From NCBI RefSeq assembly GCF_018687275.1, contig NZ_CP061287.1:868001-932000 (forward strand): 64,000 bases of DNA, written 5' to 3'. Below the pieces are notes generated by a model. That model searched no databases. It saw only the letters and a list, made by a program, of their open reading frames with translations, and was not told where the DNA came from. Made by a program: the position numbers and the translations under genes. Origin of the DNA: Polynucleobacter sp. MWH-Aus1W21 (GTDB lineage Bacteria > Pseudomonadota > Gammaproteobacteria > Burkholderiales > Burkholderiaceae). Of the stretch, positions 51,401-61,064 are shown in pieces (position 1 is the stretch's first letter; each line of letters starts with the position of its first letter).

Positions 51401-53077
51401 ATGGTTAACCCCTCTAAACCTTGGTTAAAAAACTATCCTGAGGGTGTGCCTCATGATGTGGATATTTCAGAATATGATTCTTTACTGGACATGTTTGAGG
51501 AATCCTTTGAGCGTTTTCCAAACCGCCAAGCATGTGAGTATCTAGGTAAGTTTTTGACTTATCGCGAGCTTGATCAGCACTCCAGACATTTTGCCGCCTA
51601 CTTACAAAGTTTGGGCTTAGAGGCAGGGTCTCGAGTGGCAATCATGCTGCCTAATGTGATGCAGTTTCAGATTGCCATGTTGGGTGTATTGCGTGCGGGT
51701 TTTGTTGTGGTCAATGTCAATCCACTATATACAGCACGTGAGCTCGAGTATCAACTTAAAGATAGCGGTGCTTCAGCTCTCATCGTTCTTGAAAACTTTG
51801 CACACGTCTATCAGCAAATTGCTGCAAATGTACCTTTAAAGAAAACTATTGTCACATCAATGGGTGAGATGATTGGCATTAAAGGTGCAATCGTTAACTT
51901 TGTTGTGCGAAAAGTTAAAAAGCTTGTACCCGCATGGAAATTGCCTGGCCACATTTTGTTTGTCGAGGCTTTAAATGAGGGTAGTCGCCACCAGTGGAAT
52001 AGACCCAATGCAACTCTAAATGACATTGCTTTCTTGCAATACACGGGCGGTACTACAGGTTTGTCTAAAGGCGCTATTCTGCTTCATAAAAATATTCTGT
52101 CCAACGTTATTCAGACGGACTTATGGTTAGAGCCAGGATTGAAACGTAAACAGGTAGACCAGCTAGTCTTTTTGTGCGCATTACCGCTTTATCACATCTT
52201 TGCTTTAACAGCATGTGCGCTTATGGGTATGCGCAAGGGCGGCCTCTTAATCTTGGTACCTAATCCACGTGACTTTGATGGCTTTATTAAGTTATTAAAG
52301 AACCATCCTGAGATCAATATCTTCCCAGGTGTTAATACTTTATTTAATGCCTTGATGCATAAACCAGAATTTGCATCTGTAAAGTTCCCTAATATTTTGG
52401 CCACCATCGGCGGTGGTATGGCCATGCAAAAGGTGGTTGCTGATCAGTGGCAAAAAATGACTGGCGCTCCCATTGCTGAAGGCTATGGCCTGTCTGAGAC
52501 TTCTCCGGTAGCCTGTGTCAATTCTCCCTTAATTGAGAGTTTTACTGGTTACATTGGATTACCAGTATCCGGTACTGAAGTCGTTATATTGGGCGATGAT
52601 GGCATAGAGGTGCCATTTGGAACTCCAGGTGAGATCTGTATTCGGGGTCCACAGGTGATGGCTGGTTATTGGAATAAGCCCGAAGAAACCAAGAATGTGA
52701 TGACGGCAGACGGATTCTTTAAGTCGGGCGATATCGGCATCATGAATGCAGATGGTCTAACAAAGATTGTGGATCGCAAAAAGGATATGGTGCTAGTTTC
52801 TGGTTTTAATGTGTATCCAAATGAAGTGGAAGAAGTGTTATCTCTTATTCCTGGTGTATTAGAATGCGCGGTCATTGGTGTGCCCGATGAAGATTCTGGT
52901 GAGGCTGTAAAAGCGTTTGTTGTTAAGCAGGACCCTGACTTAACGGAAGGGGCTATCTTGGCATACTGTAAAGAAAACCTTACCAACTATAAGCGTCCTA
53001 AGCATATCGTCTTCCGGAATGATTTACCAAAGACCAATGTAGGCAAGATATTAAGGCGTGAGCTCAGGGACCTATGA
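51401..53077 (+). CDS. fadD: Long-chain fatty acid-CoA ligase
   Basis: FadD activates fatty acids for beta-oxidation. The 558-residue protein has the AMP-binding P-loop QYTGGTTGLSKGA (about 211-222), the middle motif EGYGLSETSPVACVN, GYWNKPEETKNVM, and the C-terminal ATP/AMP hinge DRKKDMVLVSGFNVYPNEVE with the catalytic lysine region LPKTNVGKILRREL. It is complete. The next gene overlaps it by 4 bp. Confidence 0.94.
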   Translation: MVNPSKPWLKNYPEGVPHDVDISEYDSLLDMFEESFERFPNRQACEYLGKFLTYRELDQHSRHFAAYLQSLGLEAGSRVAIMLPNVMQFQIAMLGVLRAGFVVVNVNPLYTARELEYQLKDSGASALIVLENFAHVYQQIAANVPLKKTIVTSMGEMIGIKGAIVNFVVRKVKKLVPAWKLPGHILFVEALNEGSRHQWNRPNATLNDIAFLQYTGGTTGLSKGAILLHKNILSNVIQTDLWLEPGLKRKQVDQLVFLCALPLYHIFALTACALMGMRKGGLLILVPNPRDFDGFIKLLKNHPEINIFPGVNTLFNALMHKPEFASVKFPNILATIGGGMAMQKVVADQWQKMTGAPIAEGYGLSETSPVACVNSPLIESFTGYIGLPVSGTEVVILGDDGIEVPFGTPGEICIRGPQVMAGYWNKPEETKNVMTADGFFKSGDIGIMNADGLTKIVDRKKDMVLVSGFNVYPNEVEEVLSLIPGVLECAVIGVPDEDSGEAVKAFVVKQDPDLTEGAILAYCKENLTNYKRPKHIVFRNDLPKTNVGKILRRELRDL

Positions 53078-54048
53078 GCCACATCCCCAAAATATTGCAA
53101 GGACTTCGATTGCCGATCATCTCGGCGCCGATGTTTACTGTGAGTTATCCAGAATTAGTTCTTGCCCAATGCAAGGCTGGAATTGTGGGTTCGTTCCCAG
53201 CCTTAAATGCCAGGCCTCAAGAGATGTTGGATGATTGGTTAAGTCAAATTCAAAGCGAGTTGTCTGATTTTCAGGGAAAAAATCCCAATGCAAAGGTTGG
53301 ACCTCTGGCGGTTAATCAAATTGTTCATGTATCCAATGCGCGCCTTGAGCAAGATATGCATTCTTGTGTAAAGCACCGTATACCGATTTACATTACCAGC
53401 TTACGGGCTCCTGTAAAAGAAATTATTGATGCTGTGCACAGCTACGGCGGCATTGTCTTGCATGATGTGATCAATATTCGTCATGCAGAAAAGGCTTTAG
53501 AAGCAGGTGTCGATGGCTTAATCTTGGTAGCTGCAGGTGCTGGCGGTCACGCAGGCAGTCTGTCGCCATTTGCACTGGTTGGAGAGGTTAGAAAGTTATT
53601 TAAGGGGCCGCTCGTACTTTCTGGGTCAATCTCAACTGGTGATGCGGTATTGGCTTCACAAGCGATGGGCGCCGACTTTGCTTATATGGGGACACGCTTT
53701 ATTGCCAGCCAAGAGGCACATGCTAGTGAGCAATACAAGCAAGCCATTGTGAATGCTCAAGCAGTAGACATTGTGTATACCGACCATTTCACGGGTATAC
53801 ATGGCAACTATATTAAGCAGAGCATCGTTAATGCCGGTCTTGATCCAGCCAATTTGCCAGAAGGTGATCCGCAGGCGTTTGCCAAGCTCTCGCAAGCGGG
53901 CAAGGATAGCTCTAGCGCTAAAGCTTGGAAGGATATTTGGGGTGCGGGCCAGGGCGTAGGCCTCATAGATAGCGTACCCACTGTAGCGCAGATCATTGAT
54001 CAGCTAGAGCAAGAGTATCAGGCGGCGAAGAAACGCATATTCGCCTAG
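53074..54048 (+). CDS. Nitronate monooxygenase (2-nitropropane dioxygenase family)
   Basis: The 324-residue FMN protein has the TIM-barrel pattern LPIISAPMFTVSYPELVLAQ, VGSFPALNARP, HDVINIRHAEKALEAGVDGL and VAAGAGGHAGSLSPFALVGEV, then SGSISTGDAVLASQAMGADF. The catalytic histidine of class I nitronate monooxygenases is in GGHAG. It overlaps fadD by 4 bp, suggesting joint expression. It oxidises nitronates in relatives, but a role linked to fatty-acid catabolism as an enoyl-reductase-like enzyme (FabK-like) is possible. Confidence 0.88.
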   Translation: MSHIPKILQGLRLPIISAPMFTVSYPELVLAQCKAGIVGSFPALNARPQEMLDDWLSQIQSELSDFQGKNPNAKVGPLAVNQIVHVSNARLEQDMHSCVKHRIPIYITSLRAPVKEIIDAVHSYGGIVLHDVINIRHAEKALEAGVDGLILVAAGAGGHAGSLSPFALVGEVRKLFKGPLVLSGSISTGDAVLASQAMGADFAYMGTRFIASQEAHASEQYKQAIVNAQAVDIVYTDHFTGIHGNYIKQSIVNAGLDPANLPEGDPQAFAKLSQAGKDSSSAKAWKDIWGAGQGVGLIDSVPTVAQIIDQLEQEYQAAKKRIFA

Positions 54049-54094
54049 GTTTTTGCCTAATATAATGGGGCGTTAATCCTTTCTACTCATTGTC

Positions 54095-54856
54095 TTGCAC
54101 AAGTACCCGCTAATCGTGATTCTTTGGCTACGCTCACTACTGTTTTATCTATTTGGCTTTACTTCAGTCACCATTTATGCGACTGCGATTATTTTGGTTA
54201 TTCCGTTTACTAGTACTCGCACGCGCTACAACATGGGTGTTAGTTGGTGCCGTCTAATACAAAAAGTTTTGTATTTACTATGTGGCATTGAGTCTCAAGT
54301 TAAGGGATTGGAAAATATTCCAAAAGATTCTAATAAGCCATTAATTGTTCTGGGCAAGCACCAATCAGCCTGGGAAACTTTTGTTTACCCATCCATTTTT
54401 CCAAAAGAGCTTTGTTTTGTCTTTAAAAGAGAGCTTTTGTATGTGCCCTTTTTTGGGTGGGCTTTAGCTTCTTTACACATGATTCACATTAATCGAGGAG
54501 ATCGAGAAAATGCCAGAGAAGCAGTATCCGCCCAAGGCAAGGTAGTTTTAAAAGAGGGCAGATGGATTGCCATTTTTCCAGAGGGTACGCGGACACCACG
54601 CGGATCTTTTAAGCCTTACCGTAAAGGTGGCGTGCGTCTCGCTATCAGTACTCAAACAGATATTCTTCCGGTCGCTCAGAACTCAGGTGCTATTTGGCCC
54701 AGAAAGACATTTCTCAAGCATCCTGGACTGATCACATTGTCCATCGGACCAGTGATTTCTGTTCAAGGAAAATCTGAGGAGCAACTGCAGATGGAGGTTG
54801 AGGCTTGGATTGAGGGTGAAATGCACCGACTAGATCCACCTGCATACACACAGTAA
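54095..54856 (+). CDS. plsC: 1-acyl-sn-glycerol-3-phosphate acyltransferase
   Basis: PlsC adds the second acyl chain in phosphatidic acid synthesis at the inner membrane. The 253-residue protein has an N-terminal transmembrane segment (LFYLFGFTSVTIYATAIILV), the HX4D catalytic box GKHQSAWETF with His, and IAIFPEGTRTPRG. The aspartate of HX4D is replaced by glutamate (HQSAWE), seen in a few relatives. The start is a TTG at 54095 without a good ribosome site; no ATG near it is in frame. Confidence 0.88.
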   Translation: MHKYPLIVILWLRSLLFYLFGFTSVTIYATAIILVIPFTSTRTRYNMGVSWCRLIQKVLYLLCGIESQVKGLENIPKDSNKPLIVLGKHQSAWETFVYPSIFPKELCFVFKRELLYVPFFGWALASLHMIHINRGDRENAREAVSAQGKVVLKEGRWIAIFPEGTRTPRGSFKPYRKGGVRLAISTQTDILPVAQNSGAIWPRKTFLKHPGLITLSIGPVISVQGKSEEQLQMEVEAWIEGEMHRLDPPAYTQ

Positions 54857-54860
54857 CTTC

Positions 54861-55313
54861 TTAGTCTCTCTTGATCTTTTTGCGTATATAGAGCGTCTTC
54901 GTGATACGTGCCACGACATCTTCATCTCGATCTTTTATATCCACTACAAAATCCTTCAATACCTTGTTGCCGGACTCTGCGGCAACAATAATTTCATTTA
55001 TTTGCGTCTGAGTGAGCTCAAAGGTTGCATCCACAGCTCCCTTACCGGGTTTTAAAAACTCAATTTTGGCGGCTTGATCCCAAACAATGTAGCCTTTGCC
55101 AATATTTTGAGACACCATCATCATGAAGAAGGGATCAGTCATCGCAAAGAGGCTGCCGCCAAAATGAACACCCACGATATTGCGATTCAAGAGTCCATGT
55201 TTTAAACGAACCTTGGCATAGCGAAAATCATTAGCAATATTTTCTACGGTAATGCCGGCACCTAGAAAAGGAGGCCATATATTCATGCCCCTACGTAGGA
55301 GATTCGCATTCAT
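54861..55313 (-). CDS. DUF4442 hotdog-fold protein, possible thioesterase
   Basis: With ATG at 55313 it has 150 residues. Segments NIWPPFLGAGITVENIANDF, HFGGSLFAMTDPFFMMMV and KIEFLKPGKGAVDATFELT fit the DUF4442 family of hotdog-fold, thioesterase-like proteins. It is convergent with plsC, ending 4 bp from it, and follows the dehydratase gene by 16 bp. The substrate is unknown; acyl-CoA is a plausible one given the neighbours. A longer start at 55355 would overlap the dehydratase. Confidence 0.75.
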   Translation of the reverse strand: MNANLLRRGMNIWPPFLGAGITVENIANDFRYAKVRLKHGLLNRNIVGVHFGGSLFAMTDPFFMMMVSQNIGKGYIVWDQAAKIEFLKPGKGAVDATFELTQTQINEIIVAAESGNKVLKDFVVDIKDRDEDVVARITKTLYIRKKIKRD

Positions 55314-55329
55314 CACTAAGTATGATTTT

Positions 55330-57072
55330 CTATTTTGATGTTGGGGTTTTGCCAACCATTTTGGCTGCTCTCAAGAAATCAAAGTCTACGCCTTGATCTG
55401 CTTGGGTAACGGTATCCAAAAACAGTTTCTTATATCCACGCTCTGCAGTTGGAGGGGTAATAGGGTTATCTTTCATACGCTGAGCTAATTCTTCATCGGA
55501 TATTAATAGGCTAATCTCACGATTTTTTACGCTTAATCGAATTTTATCGCCATTGCGCACTTGAGCCAGTGGTCCGCCAATGGCGGATTCAGGTGTAACG
55601 TGCAACACAATCGTTCCAAAGGCGGTGCCGCTCATGCGTCCATCGGAGATACGTACGATATCTTTGACGCCTGCCCGAGCTAATTTCATCGGAATAGGAA
55701 TATAGCCTGCCTCGGGCATGCCAGGGGCGCCTTTAGGCCCGATGTTTTTAAGTACCAATATGTCATCAGCGGTAACGTCCAATTCAGGGCTATCAATGCG
55801 GTTGGCTAAATCAGCGGCATCTTCAAAGACTACGGCGCGACCTTCATGCTCCATAAGTTTTTCATTGGCTGCTGACTGTTTGATAATGGCGCCACCAGGA
55901 GCAAGATTGCCGTGCAATACTGCAATGCTCCCACGAGGATAAATTGGCTTATCAAATGCACGAACCACATCTTGTTTAAAGCTCGGCGGTGCAGCATCAA
56001 TTTCTTCGCCAAGAGTTTTGCCGGATACCGTCATGGCATTCAGTTTTAACAACGGCTTGAGTTCGCGGAGTAAGGTTGTCATCCCTCCTGCATCATGGAA
56101 ATTTTCCATGTAATGATCACCAGATGGCTTAAGGTCAACCAGAACCGGAGTCTCATTTCCCATTCTATCGAGGGCGTCTAAGTCAATCTCTAATCCCATA
56201 CGCCCTGCGATGGCGGCAAGGTGAACAATACCATTCGTTGAACCACCGATAGCTAGCAAAACACGCATGGCATTTTCAAATGCATCTGCAGTAAGTACTT
56301 TGTCGATGGTTAGGCCTTCCTTGGCCATTTTTACTGCACAAGTACCTGTTTCTTCGGCGACACGGATGCGATCAGCGGTTACTGCTGGGGGTGTAGCGCC
56401 ACCTGGTACGGTCATGCCAAGTGCTTCAGAGATGCAAGCCATAGTACTAGCGGTACCCATGACAGAACAAGTGCCAACGCTAGCAACTAGCTGATCATTC
56501 ACTTCATCTTTTTCTGCTTCATCAATTTCACCGGCGCGGAACTTACCCCAATAACGGCGGCAATCAGTACAGGCTCCTACGCGCTCACTACGATGTGAGC
56601 CGGTTAACATGGATCCGGTAATTAATTGTATGGCCGGCAGTCCGGCAGAAGCGGCCCCCATCATTTGTGCAGGGACGGTTTTATCGCAACCACCAATCAT
56701 GACGACTGCATCCATCGGCTGTGCACGCAACATTTCTTCGGTATCCATTGACATCAAATTGCGCAAATACATGCTGGTAGGCGCTGCAAAACTTTCATGA
56801 ATGGAGATAGTTGGAAATTCCATTGGCAAGCCGCCGGCTAACATGACGCCACGTTTTACCGCTTCAAGCAGTTGCGGCATATTGCCGTGACAGGGGTTGT
56901 ATGCGCTACCAGTATTAATGATGCCAATGACTGGGCGATCTAAGGCGCTATTGGTGTAGCCGGCACCTTTTATAAAAGCTTTGCGCAAAAATAAAGAGAA
57001 TCCTTTATCGCCGTAGCTAGTTAAGCCTTTGCGTAAACCGCTCTCTGCTGGATCTTTTGGTTTATTACTCAT
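55330..57072 (-). CDS. IlvD/Edd-family dehydratase
   Basis: The 580-residue protein has the iron-sulfur cysteines in YNPCHGNMPQ, IGGCDKTVPAQMMGA and SVGTCSVMGTASTMACISEA, and an additional CTDCRRYWG. The C-terminal part shows GPKGAPGMPEAGYIPIPMKL and SDGRMSGTAFGTIVLHVTPE. It belongs to the dihydroxy-acid dehydratase family. The starting segment (LRKGLTSYGDKGFSLFLRKA) is that of a second clade common in Burkholderiales, which may act on sugar acids rather than in branched-chain amino-acid synthesis. The substrate is therefore left open. Confidence 0.9.
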   Translation of the reverse strand: MSNKPKDPAESGLRKGLTSYGDKGFSLFLRKAFIKGAGYTNSALDRPVIGIINTGSAYNPCHGNMPQLLEAVKRGVMLAGGLPMEFPTISIHESFAAPTSMYLRNLMSMDTEEMLRAQPMDAVVMIGGCDKTVPAQMMGAASAGLPAIQLITGSMLTGSHRSERVGACTDCRRYWGKFRAGEIDEAEKDEVNDQLVASVGTCSVMGTASTMACISEALGMTVPGGATPPAVTADRIRVAEETGTCAVKMAKEGLTIDKVLTADAFENAMRVLLAIGGSTNGIVHLAAIAGRMGLEIDLDALDRMGNETPVLVDLKPSGDHYMENFHDAGGMTTLLRELKPLLKLNAMTVSGKTLGEEIDAAPPSFKQDVVRAFDKPIYPRGSIAVLHGNLAPGGAIIKQSAANEKLMEHEGRAVVFEDAADLANRIDSPELDVTADDILVLKNIGPKGAPGMPEAGYIPIPMKLARAGVKDIVRISDGRMSGTAFGTIVLHVTPESAIGGPLAQVRNGDKIRLSVKNREISLLISDEELAQRMKDNPITPPTAERGYKKLFLDTVTQADQGVDFDFLRAAKMVGKTPTSK

Positions 57073-57137
57073 GAATGTCTCACATCTCTTTTAAGTGTTC
57101 TTTTAGTTTCATTGTAGCGATTCAAGCCTTTACCTAA

Positions 57138-58019
57138 CTATAGTCCGCCGCCCCAGCGATATTGCCAAGAGACGCCTAGAGCGTCATAGCTATTGTTGGT
57201 TTTGGAATAGACGCCTTTGCTGCCCGTTAGCCGAATTGAATTCTGTTTATTGATTGGGTAAGACAGGGTGCTACCAAAGCGCCAATTTTCCTGAGATCCG
57301 TTGATTGGCGATCCATTCACATAGGATTGCCCCCCTATGTAGTAAGTTGCATCTGCGGAAATCCAGGCCGTATTCTTAAAGTAGTAAATCACATGGGATT
57401 CAGTTGAGTACATAGGATTTTGAGATAGTGTTTTGCCACCCAAGAAGTTATTGTTGCTGGTGTAGATCGTTGCCATTCCAGCAAGCTCTAGACGCCAAGG
57501 ACCAATGGCTTGGGACGCGCCAATACCTGGCTGGATAAGGGAGCGATTGGCGCCTACATTTAGCATCTGGTCACTGTTGTACTTGCCCCAAGGGATGGAT
57601 GCGGCAAGACTGGTCCCAATAATGAGATCTTGTTGATAGCCCTTAAACTCATCTAAGGAAAGAGCTGGTGCGCCGTATAAATTGGCGGAGACTTTAATAA
57701 CAGGGTCGGACAATCCCTCGGCGGAAGCATTTATGTTCTGGGATCCTACGCTTCCTGAGCCTGTCAGTTGCGCATATGGCAGTAATAGACTAATCCTGCC
57801 TGACTGCCCAAAAACATCGACAATGCGTGTGAGATTTACCGCTTCGGTTGTGAGTCTATAGGAGCCGCCCCTTGCTTGAGCAATACCGCCGGTCACAAAG
57901 TTAATTCCAATCGGCGCATTTGAATACTGGCGCGCTTCAATTTCTTGGGCATTAGCGTTCTGGTAAAGGAATGCCAATAGGCACAGCCAAAAAATTCTCA
58001 CGTAATACAAGTAGGGCAA
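57138..58019 (-). CDS. Outer-membrane protein of the phenol-degradation MetA family
   Basis: The 293-residue protein has a signal peptide (VRIFWLCLLAFLYQNANAQ) and beta-strand alternation throughout. Segments APIGINFVTGGIAQARGGSY, GRISLLLPYAQLTGSGSVGS and LIIGTSLAASIPWGKYNSDQ fit the Phenol_MetA_deg family of outer-membrane channels for aromatic or hydrophobic compounds. It ends in QYRWGGGL. It directly abuts the membrane-protein gene upstream (no gap), so the two are cotranscribed. Confidence 0.82.
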   Translation of the reverse strand: MPYLYYVRIFWLCLLAFLYQNANAQEIEARQYSNAPIGINFVTGGIAQARGGSYRLTTEAVNLTRIVDVFGQSGRISLLLPYAQLTGSGSVGSQNINASAEGLSDPVIKVSANLYGAPALSLDEFKGYQQDLIIGTSLAASIPWGKYNSDQMLNVGANRSLIQPGIGASQAIGPWRLELAGMATIYTSNNNFLGGKTLSQNPMYSTESHVIYYFKNTAWISADATYYIGGQSYVNGSPINGSQENWRFGSTLSYPINKQNSIRLTGSKGVYSKTNNSYDALGVSWQYRWGGGL

Positions 58020-58547
58020 TTACTTTTTGGATCCAAATAAGATTGCGAGTGTGGCTGTATTGCCCAGCGCCTGGTTTACGCCCATAAAAATTAAATAGGG
58101 CCAAACAATAAGCCAATATAGGATGGAAATTGCAAAAATCCTCAAGGGTTCACCATTGCCAAAGGCCGTCATAGAAGAGATAAATTCTTTTCCATGAATT
58201 AATCCATCTACTCCAGCCTCAAGGAAATTCAAGCCAAGTACGAAAATTAGATAAACAATGGATTCAAATAAAAGCGAATTCAATATCCCTTGCTCTTTAT
58301 TCACTTTAATTGGATAAGCCGCCTGAGCAATCAACATAAATTTTGCAGAAATACCAGCCTTAATAAGTGCAAATCCAAATATATCCAAGGGGATAGGGCG
58401 CTCCTCAAGAGCTGTCGCTGCAAAAAACGCAATTGAACAGAACCAGGCGCCAAAGTAAAGGGTCAAGGTAAATGCTTTTTTAGCCTCTTCCTTAAGCTTG
58501 TCTTTTAAGCTGCGATGGTTAGATTGGCTAACGGTATTGTTTGTCAT
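58020..58547 (-). CDS. Hypothetical inner-membrane protein
   Basis: The 175-residue protein has four probable transmembrane helices (TLYFGAWFCSIAFFAAT; IDIFGFALIKAGIS-like; LLFESIVYLIFVLGLNFLE; IFAISILYWLIVWPYLIF). No known family is recognised. A polar, charged N-terminus (HRSLKDKLKEEAKKA) faces the cytosol. It is in the same operon as the outer-membrane channel gene following it, one base after its stop, which hints at a transport role. Confidence 0.6.
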   Translation of the reverse strand: MTNNTVSQSNHRSLKDKLKEEAKKAFTLTLYFGAWFCSIAFFAATALEERPIPLDIFGFALIKAGISAKFMLIAQAAYPIKVNKEQGILNSLLFESIVYLIFVLGLNFLEAGVDGLIHGKEFISSMTAFGNGEPLRIFAISILYWLIVWPYLIFMGVNQALGNTATLAILFGSKK

Positions 58548-58577
58548 TAAAAAAGCAATCAGTGAAAAGAGTGTGAA

Positions 58578-59885
58578 CTACTCACCACAAGTTGCGCAAG
58601 AACCTGCAGTTTCTAGAGGCGCTGGTTCTTGTGTGTACCGCGCAATAAAGGCGTGTTTACTGGACATTGGGAGTTTTAGCCAAACAAAGTGTCCTGATCC
58701 AGGCGCAACATCAATCGACTCACCGTTCATATTCCACATTTCAGAGAGAACAACATCAGTGTTGCCGTTGGGCTCGATAATCTCTAGCTTGTCGCCAACA
58801 GAAAAGCGGTTTTTGACATCAACCTTGACTCGACCGGCGGCTGAATCGATGTCTAGTGTTTCGCCAACGTATAAGCTGCGTCCCGATAGGGAGTGACCGC
58901 GCATATACAGTTGATACTCTTTATCATGGTGACGTTCATAAAAGCCGTCTGTATAACCGCGATTGGCTAAGCCCTCTAATTGACCCAATAAGGCTGTATT
59001 AAATGGCTTGCCAGCAACAGCATCATTAATGGCTGCTCGGTAGGCTTGTACAGTGCGAGAAACGTAATAGGGTGACTTGGTGCGACCTTCAATCTTAAAA
59101 GAGTCAACACCCATCTTGGTGAGGCGCTCGATATGCTCAACTGCTCGCAGATCTTTTGAATTCATGATGTAAGTGCCGTGCTCATCCTCTTCCATTGGCA
59201 TCAAATCATCGGGGCGGCGAGCCTCTTGCAAAAGAACTACATCTCCACTGCCATTTTGTTGTCCGGGCTTGACTTTGTAGTCCCAACGGCAAGCGTTGGT
59301 GCAGGCACCCTGATTCGAATCGCGGTGTGACATGTAGCCTGACAATAGGCAGCGACCTGAATAAGCGATGCAGAGGGCTCCATGAACGAATACTTCAAGC
59401 TCCATTTCGGGACAATCTTGACGAACTTCTTCGATTTCATCAAAAGAGAGCTCGCGAGACAAAATCACGCGACTAATGCCAACAGAACGCCAGAACTTTG
59501 CAGAAGCACCATTTACTGTATTGGCCTGAACCGATAAATGAATTGGCATGTCAGGCCAAGCTTCACGTGCCATCATGATTAAGCCAGGATCCGACATGAT
59601 TAAGGCATCTGGCTTTAATGCAATCACCGGATCCATGTCTTTAATGTAAGTCCGAGTTTTGCCGCCATGCGGTAGCAGATTGGAGACTAAGTAAAACTTT
59701 TTACCCATGTCATGGGCAGTATCGATACCTTGCTTGAGGACCTCAATCTTGCCAAAGTCATTATTGCGAACACGAAGTGAATAACGAGGTTGTCCGGCAT
59801 AAATGGCATCCGCACCAAAATCAAATGCAGTGCGCAGCATGTTAAGGCTGCCAGCAGGGGCTAATAGCTCAGGAATTTTAGTCAT
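58578..59885 (-). CDS. trhP: U32-family protein TrhP (tRNA 5-hydroxyuridine synthesis)
   Basis: The 435-residue protein has the U32 peptidase pattern: LLAPAGSLNMLRTAFDFGAD, FYLVSNLLP, EVFVHGALCIAYSGRCLLSG and GACTNACRWDYKV, with four conserved cysteines for an iron-sulfur cluster and SFKIEGRTKSPYYV. TrhP (YegQ) forms 5-hydroxyuridine at tRNA position 34 from prephenate. The C-terminus ends in a CATCGE motif. It is one gene of its own, followed by the membrane-protein gene 30 bp on. Confidence 0.88.
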   Translation of the reverse strand: MTKIPELLAPAGSLNMLRTAFDFGADAIYAGQPRYSLRVRNNDFGKIEVLKQGIDTAHDMGKKFYLVSNLLPHGGKTRTYIKDMDPVIALKPDALIMSDPGLIMMAREAWPDMPIHLSVQANTVNGASAKFWRSVGISRVILSRELSFDEIEEVRQDCPEMELEVFVHGALCIAYSGRCLLSGYMSHRDSNQGACTNACRWDYKVKPGQQNGSGDVVLLQEARRPDDLMPMEEDEHGTYIMNSKDLRAVEHIERLTKMGVDSFKIEGRTKSPYYVSRTVQAYRAAINDAVAGKPFNTALLGQLEGLANRGYTDGFYERHHDKEYQLYMRGHSLSGRSLYVGETLDIDSAAGRVKVDVKNRFSVGDKLEIIEPNGNTDVVLSEMWNMNGESIDVAPGSGHFVWLKLPMSSKHAFIARYTQEPAPLETAGSCATCGE

Positions 59886-59969
59886 GAGCCTATTTTAGTG
59901 CCTCAGAGGGTATTACGCATTCCCAGGCATTTTATGGCCTGGTAACGTTATTTTTAAGTAGAAGGGGGG

Positions 59970-60839
59970 TTATTCGTCAGCAATTGAATTGCTTAGAACT
60001 CCAATAGATTCAATCTCAATTTCACAGATATCACCAGGTTTCATGAAGACGGGTGGCGTTCTGGCGTAGCCAACCCCAGCAGGGGTGCCTGTAATCACTA
60101 AATCTCCAGGCTCTAAAGTCATGCATTCAGAAATCAGCACGATGGTCTCAGCTACACCCCACAGGAAGTCTTTGGTATTGGCATTCTGCATAACTTGACC
60201 ATTGAGGCGCGATTGAATGTTCAGTCCATCGCAACCCGGGGGTAGTTCGTCTGGTGTCACTAACCAAGGACCAAATGCACCTGTTTTGTCAAAGTTTTTG
60301 CCAATAGTCCATTGCGTCGTTTTGCGCTGATAGTCTCGAATGCTGCCATCATTAAATACGCTGTAGCCAGCCACGCAGTCCAATGCATTTTCGAGGGTGG
60401 CATTGCGAATCGTTTTGCCGACAACAAAAGCAAGCTCTGCTTCATAATCAAGTTTGTCAGATACCTTTGGTCGTATGAGTGGGCTTCCATGAGACGTGAG
60501 GGAGCTAGGTCCGCGCATAAAGAAGCTTGGATACTCTGGTCTCGCATTGCCGCCTTCTTTTGCGTGATCTGCATAGTTCAGCCCCATGCAGATAATTTTC
60601 CCTGGCCTATCTATTGGCGCATTAAATGAAATCTCACCTAGCTTTCTGATGATGGCCTTTGGATTATCGAGGGCAGCTGCCGCTCGATTGAGTAGTTCTG
60701 GCGACTGAATGAGTGCGAGTAGATTATTTGGAAGAGTTGTATCTGTGGCGCATAAATCAACAAACTTAGATGGATTATTTTTGCAGAGCGCCCCAATACC
60801 AGATTGACCGTTGCTATTGCTAAAGCTAATTAGTTTCAT
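59970..60839 (-). CDS. Fumarylacetoacetate hydrolase family protein
   Basis: With ATG at 60839, preceded by GGGAG, the protein has 289 residues. The FAH pattern is IICMGLNYADHAKEGG, PSFFMRGPSSLTSHGSPLI, DYEAELAFVVGKTIRN and VITGTPAGVGYARTPPVFMK, with Glu and Asp metal ligands (DYEAE; NDGSIRDYQ). FAH-family proteins hydrolyse or decarboxylate C-C bonds of 2-oxo acids in aromatic breakdown. A longer upstream start is unsupported. Confidence 0.88.
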   Translation of the reverse strand: MKLISFSNSNGQSGIGALCKNNPSKFVDLCATDTTLPNNLLALIQSPELLNRAAAALDNPKAIIRKLGEISFNAPIDRPGKIICMGLNYADHAKEGGNARPEYPSFFMRGPSSLTSHGSPLIRPKVSDKLDYEAELAFVVGKTIRNATLENALDCVAGYSVFNDGSIRDYQRKTTQWTIGKNFDKTGAFGPWLVTPDELPPGCDGLNIQSRLNGQVMQNANTKDFLWGVAETIVLISECMTLEPGDLVITGTPAGVGYARTPPVFMKPGDICEIEIESIGVLSNSIADE

Positions 60840-61064
60840 TTGTGTCTCCCGCTTATTTTTAGTGATTACGTGAATCTTAATATGGGCAGTATATGGCAGC
60901 ATTCGAAACGAATCAGCGGCTTCTGTAAACCTGTAAGAGACTCCAAACGAACAGGGTGGTACAGATTAAATGAAAATGTCCTGGACCCAGAAATAATGTG
61001 ATAATTTTCAAAACAACACATCAAATAACCGACCATTAAGAGATACTAAGAAAGCATAAAAACT

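Noticed and set aside
59923..59942. Hairpin CCAGGC/GCCTGG after the FAH gene as terminator
   Set aside because: On the transcribed strand no T run follows, so evidence is too weak.
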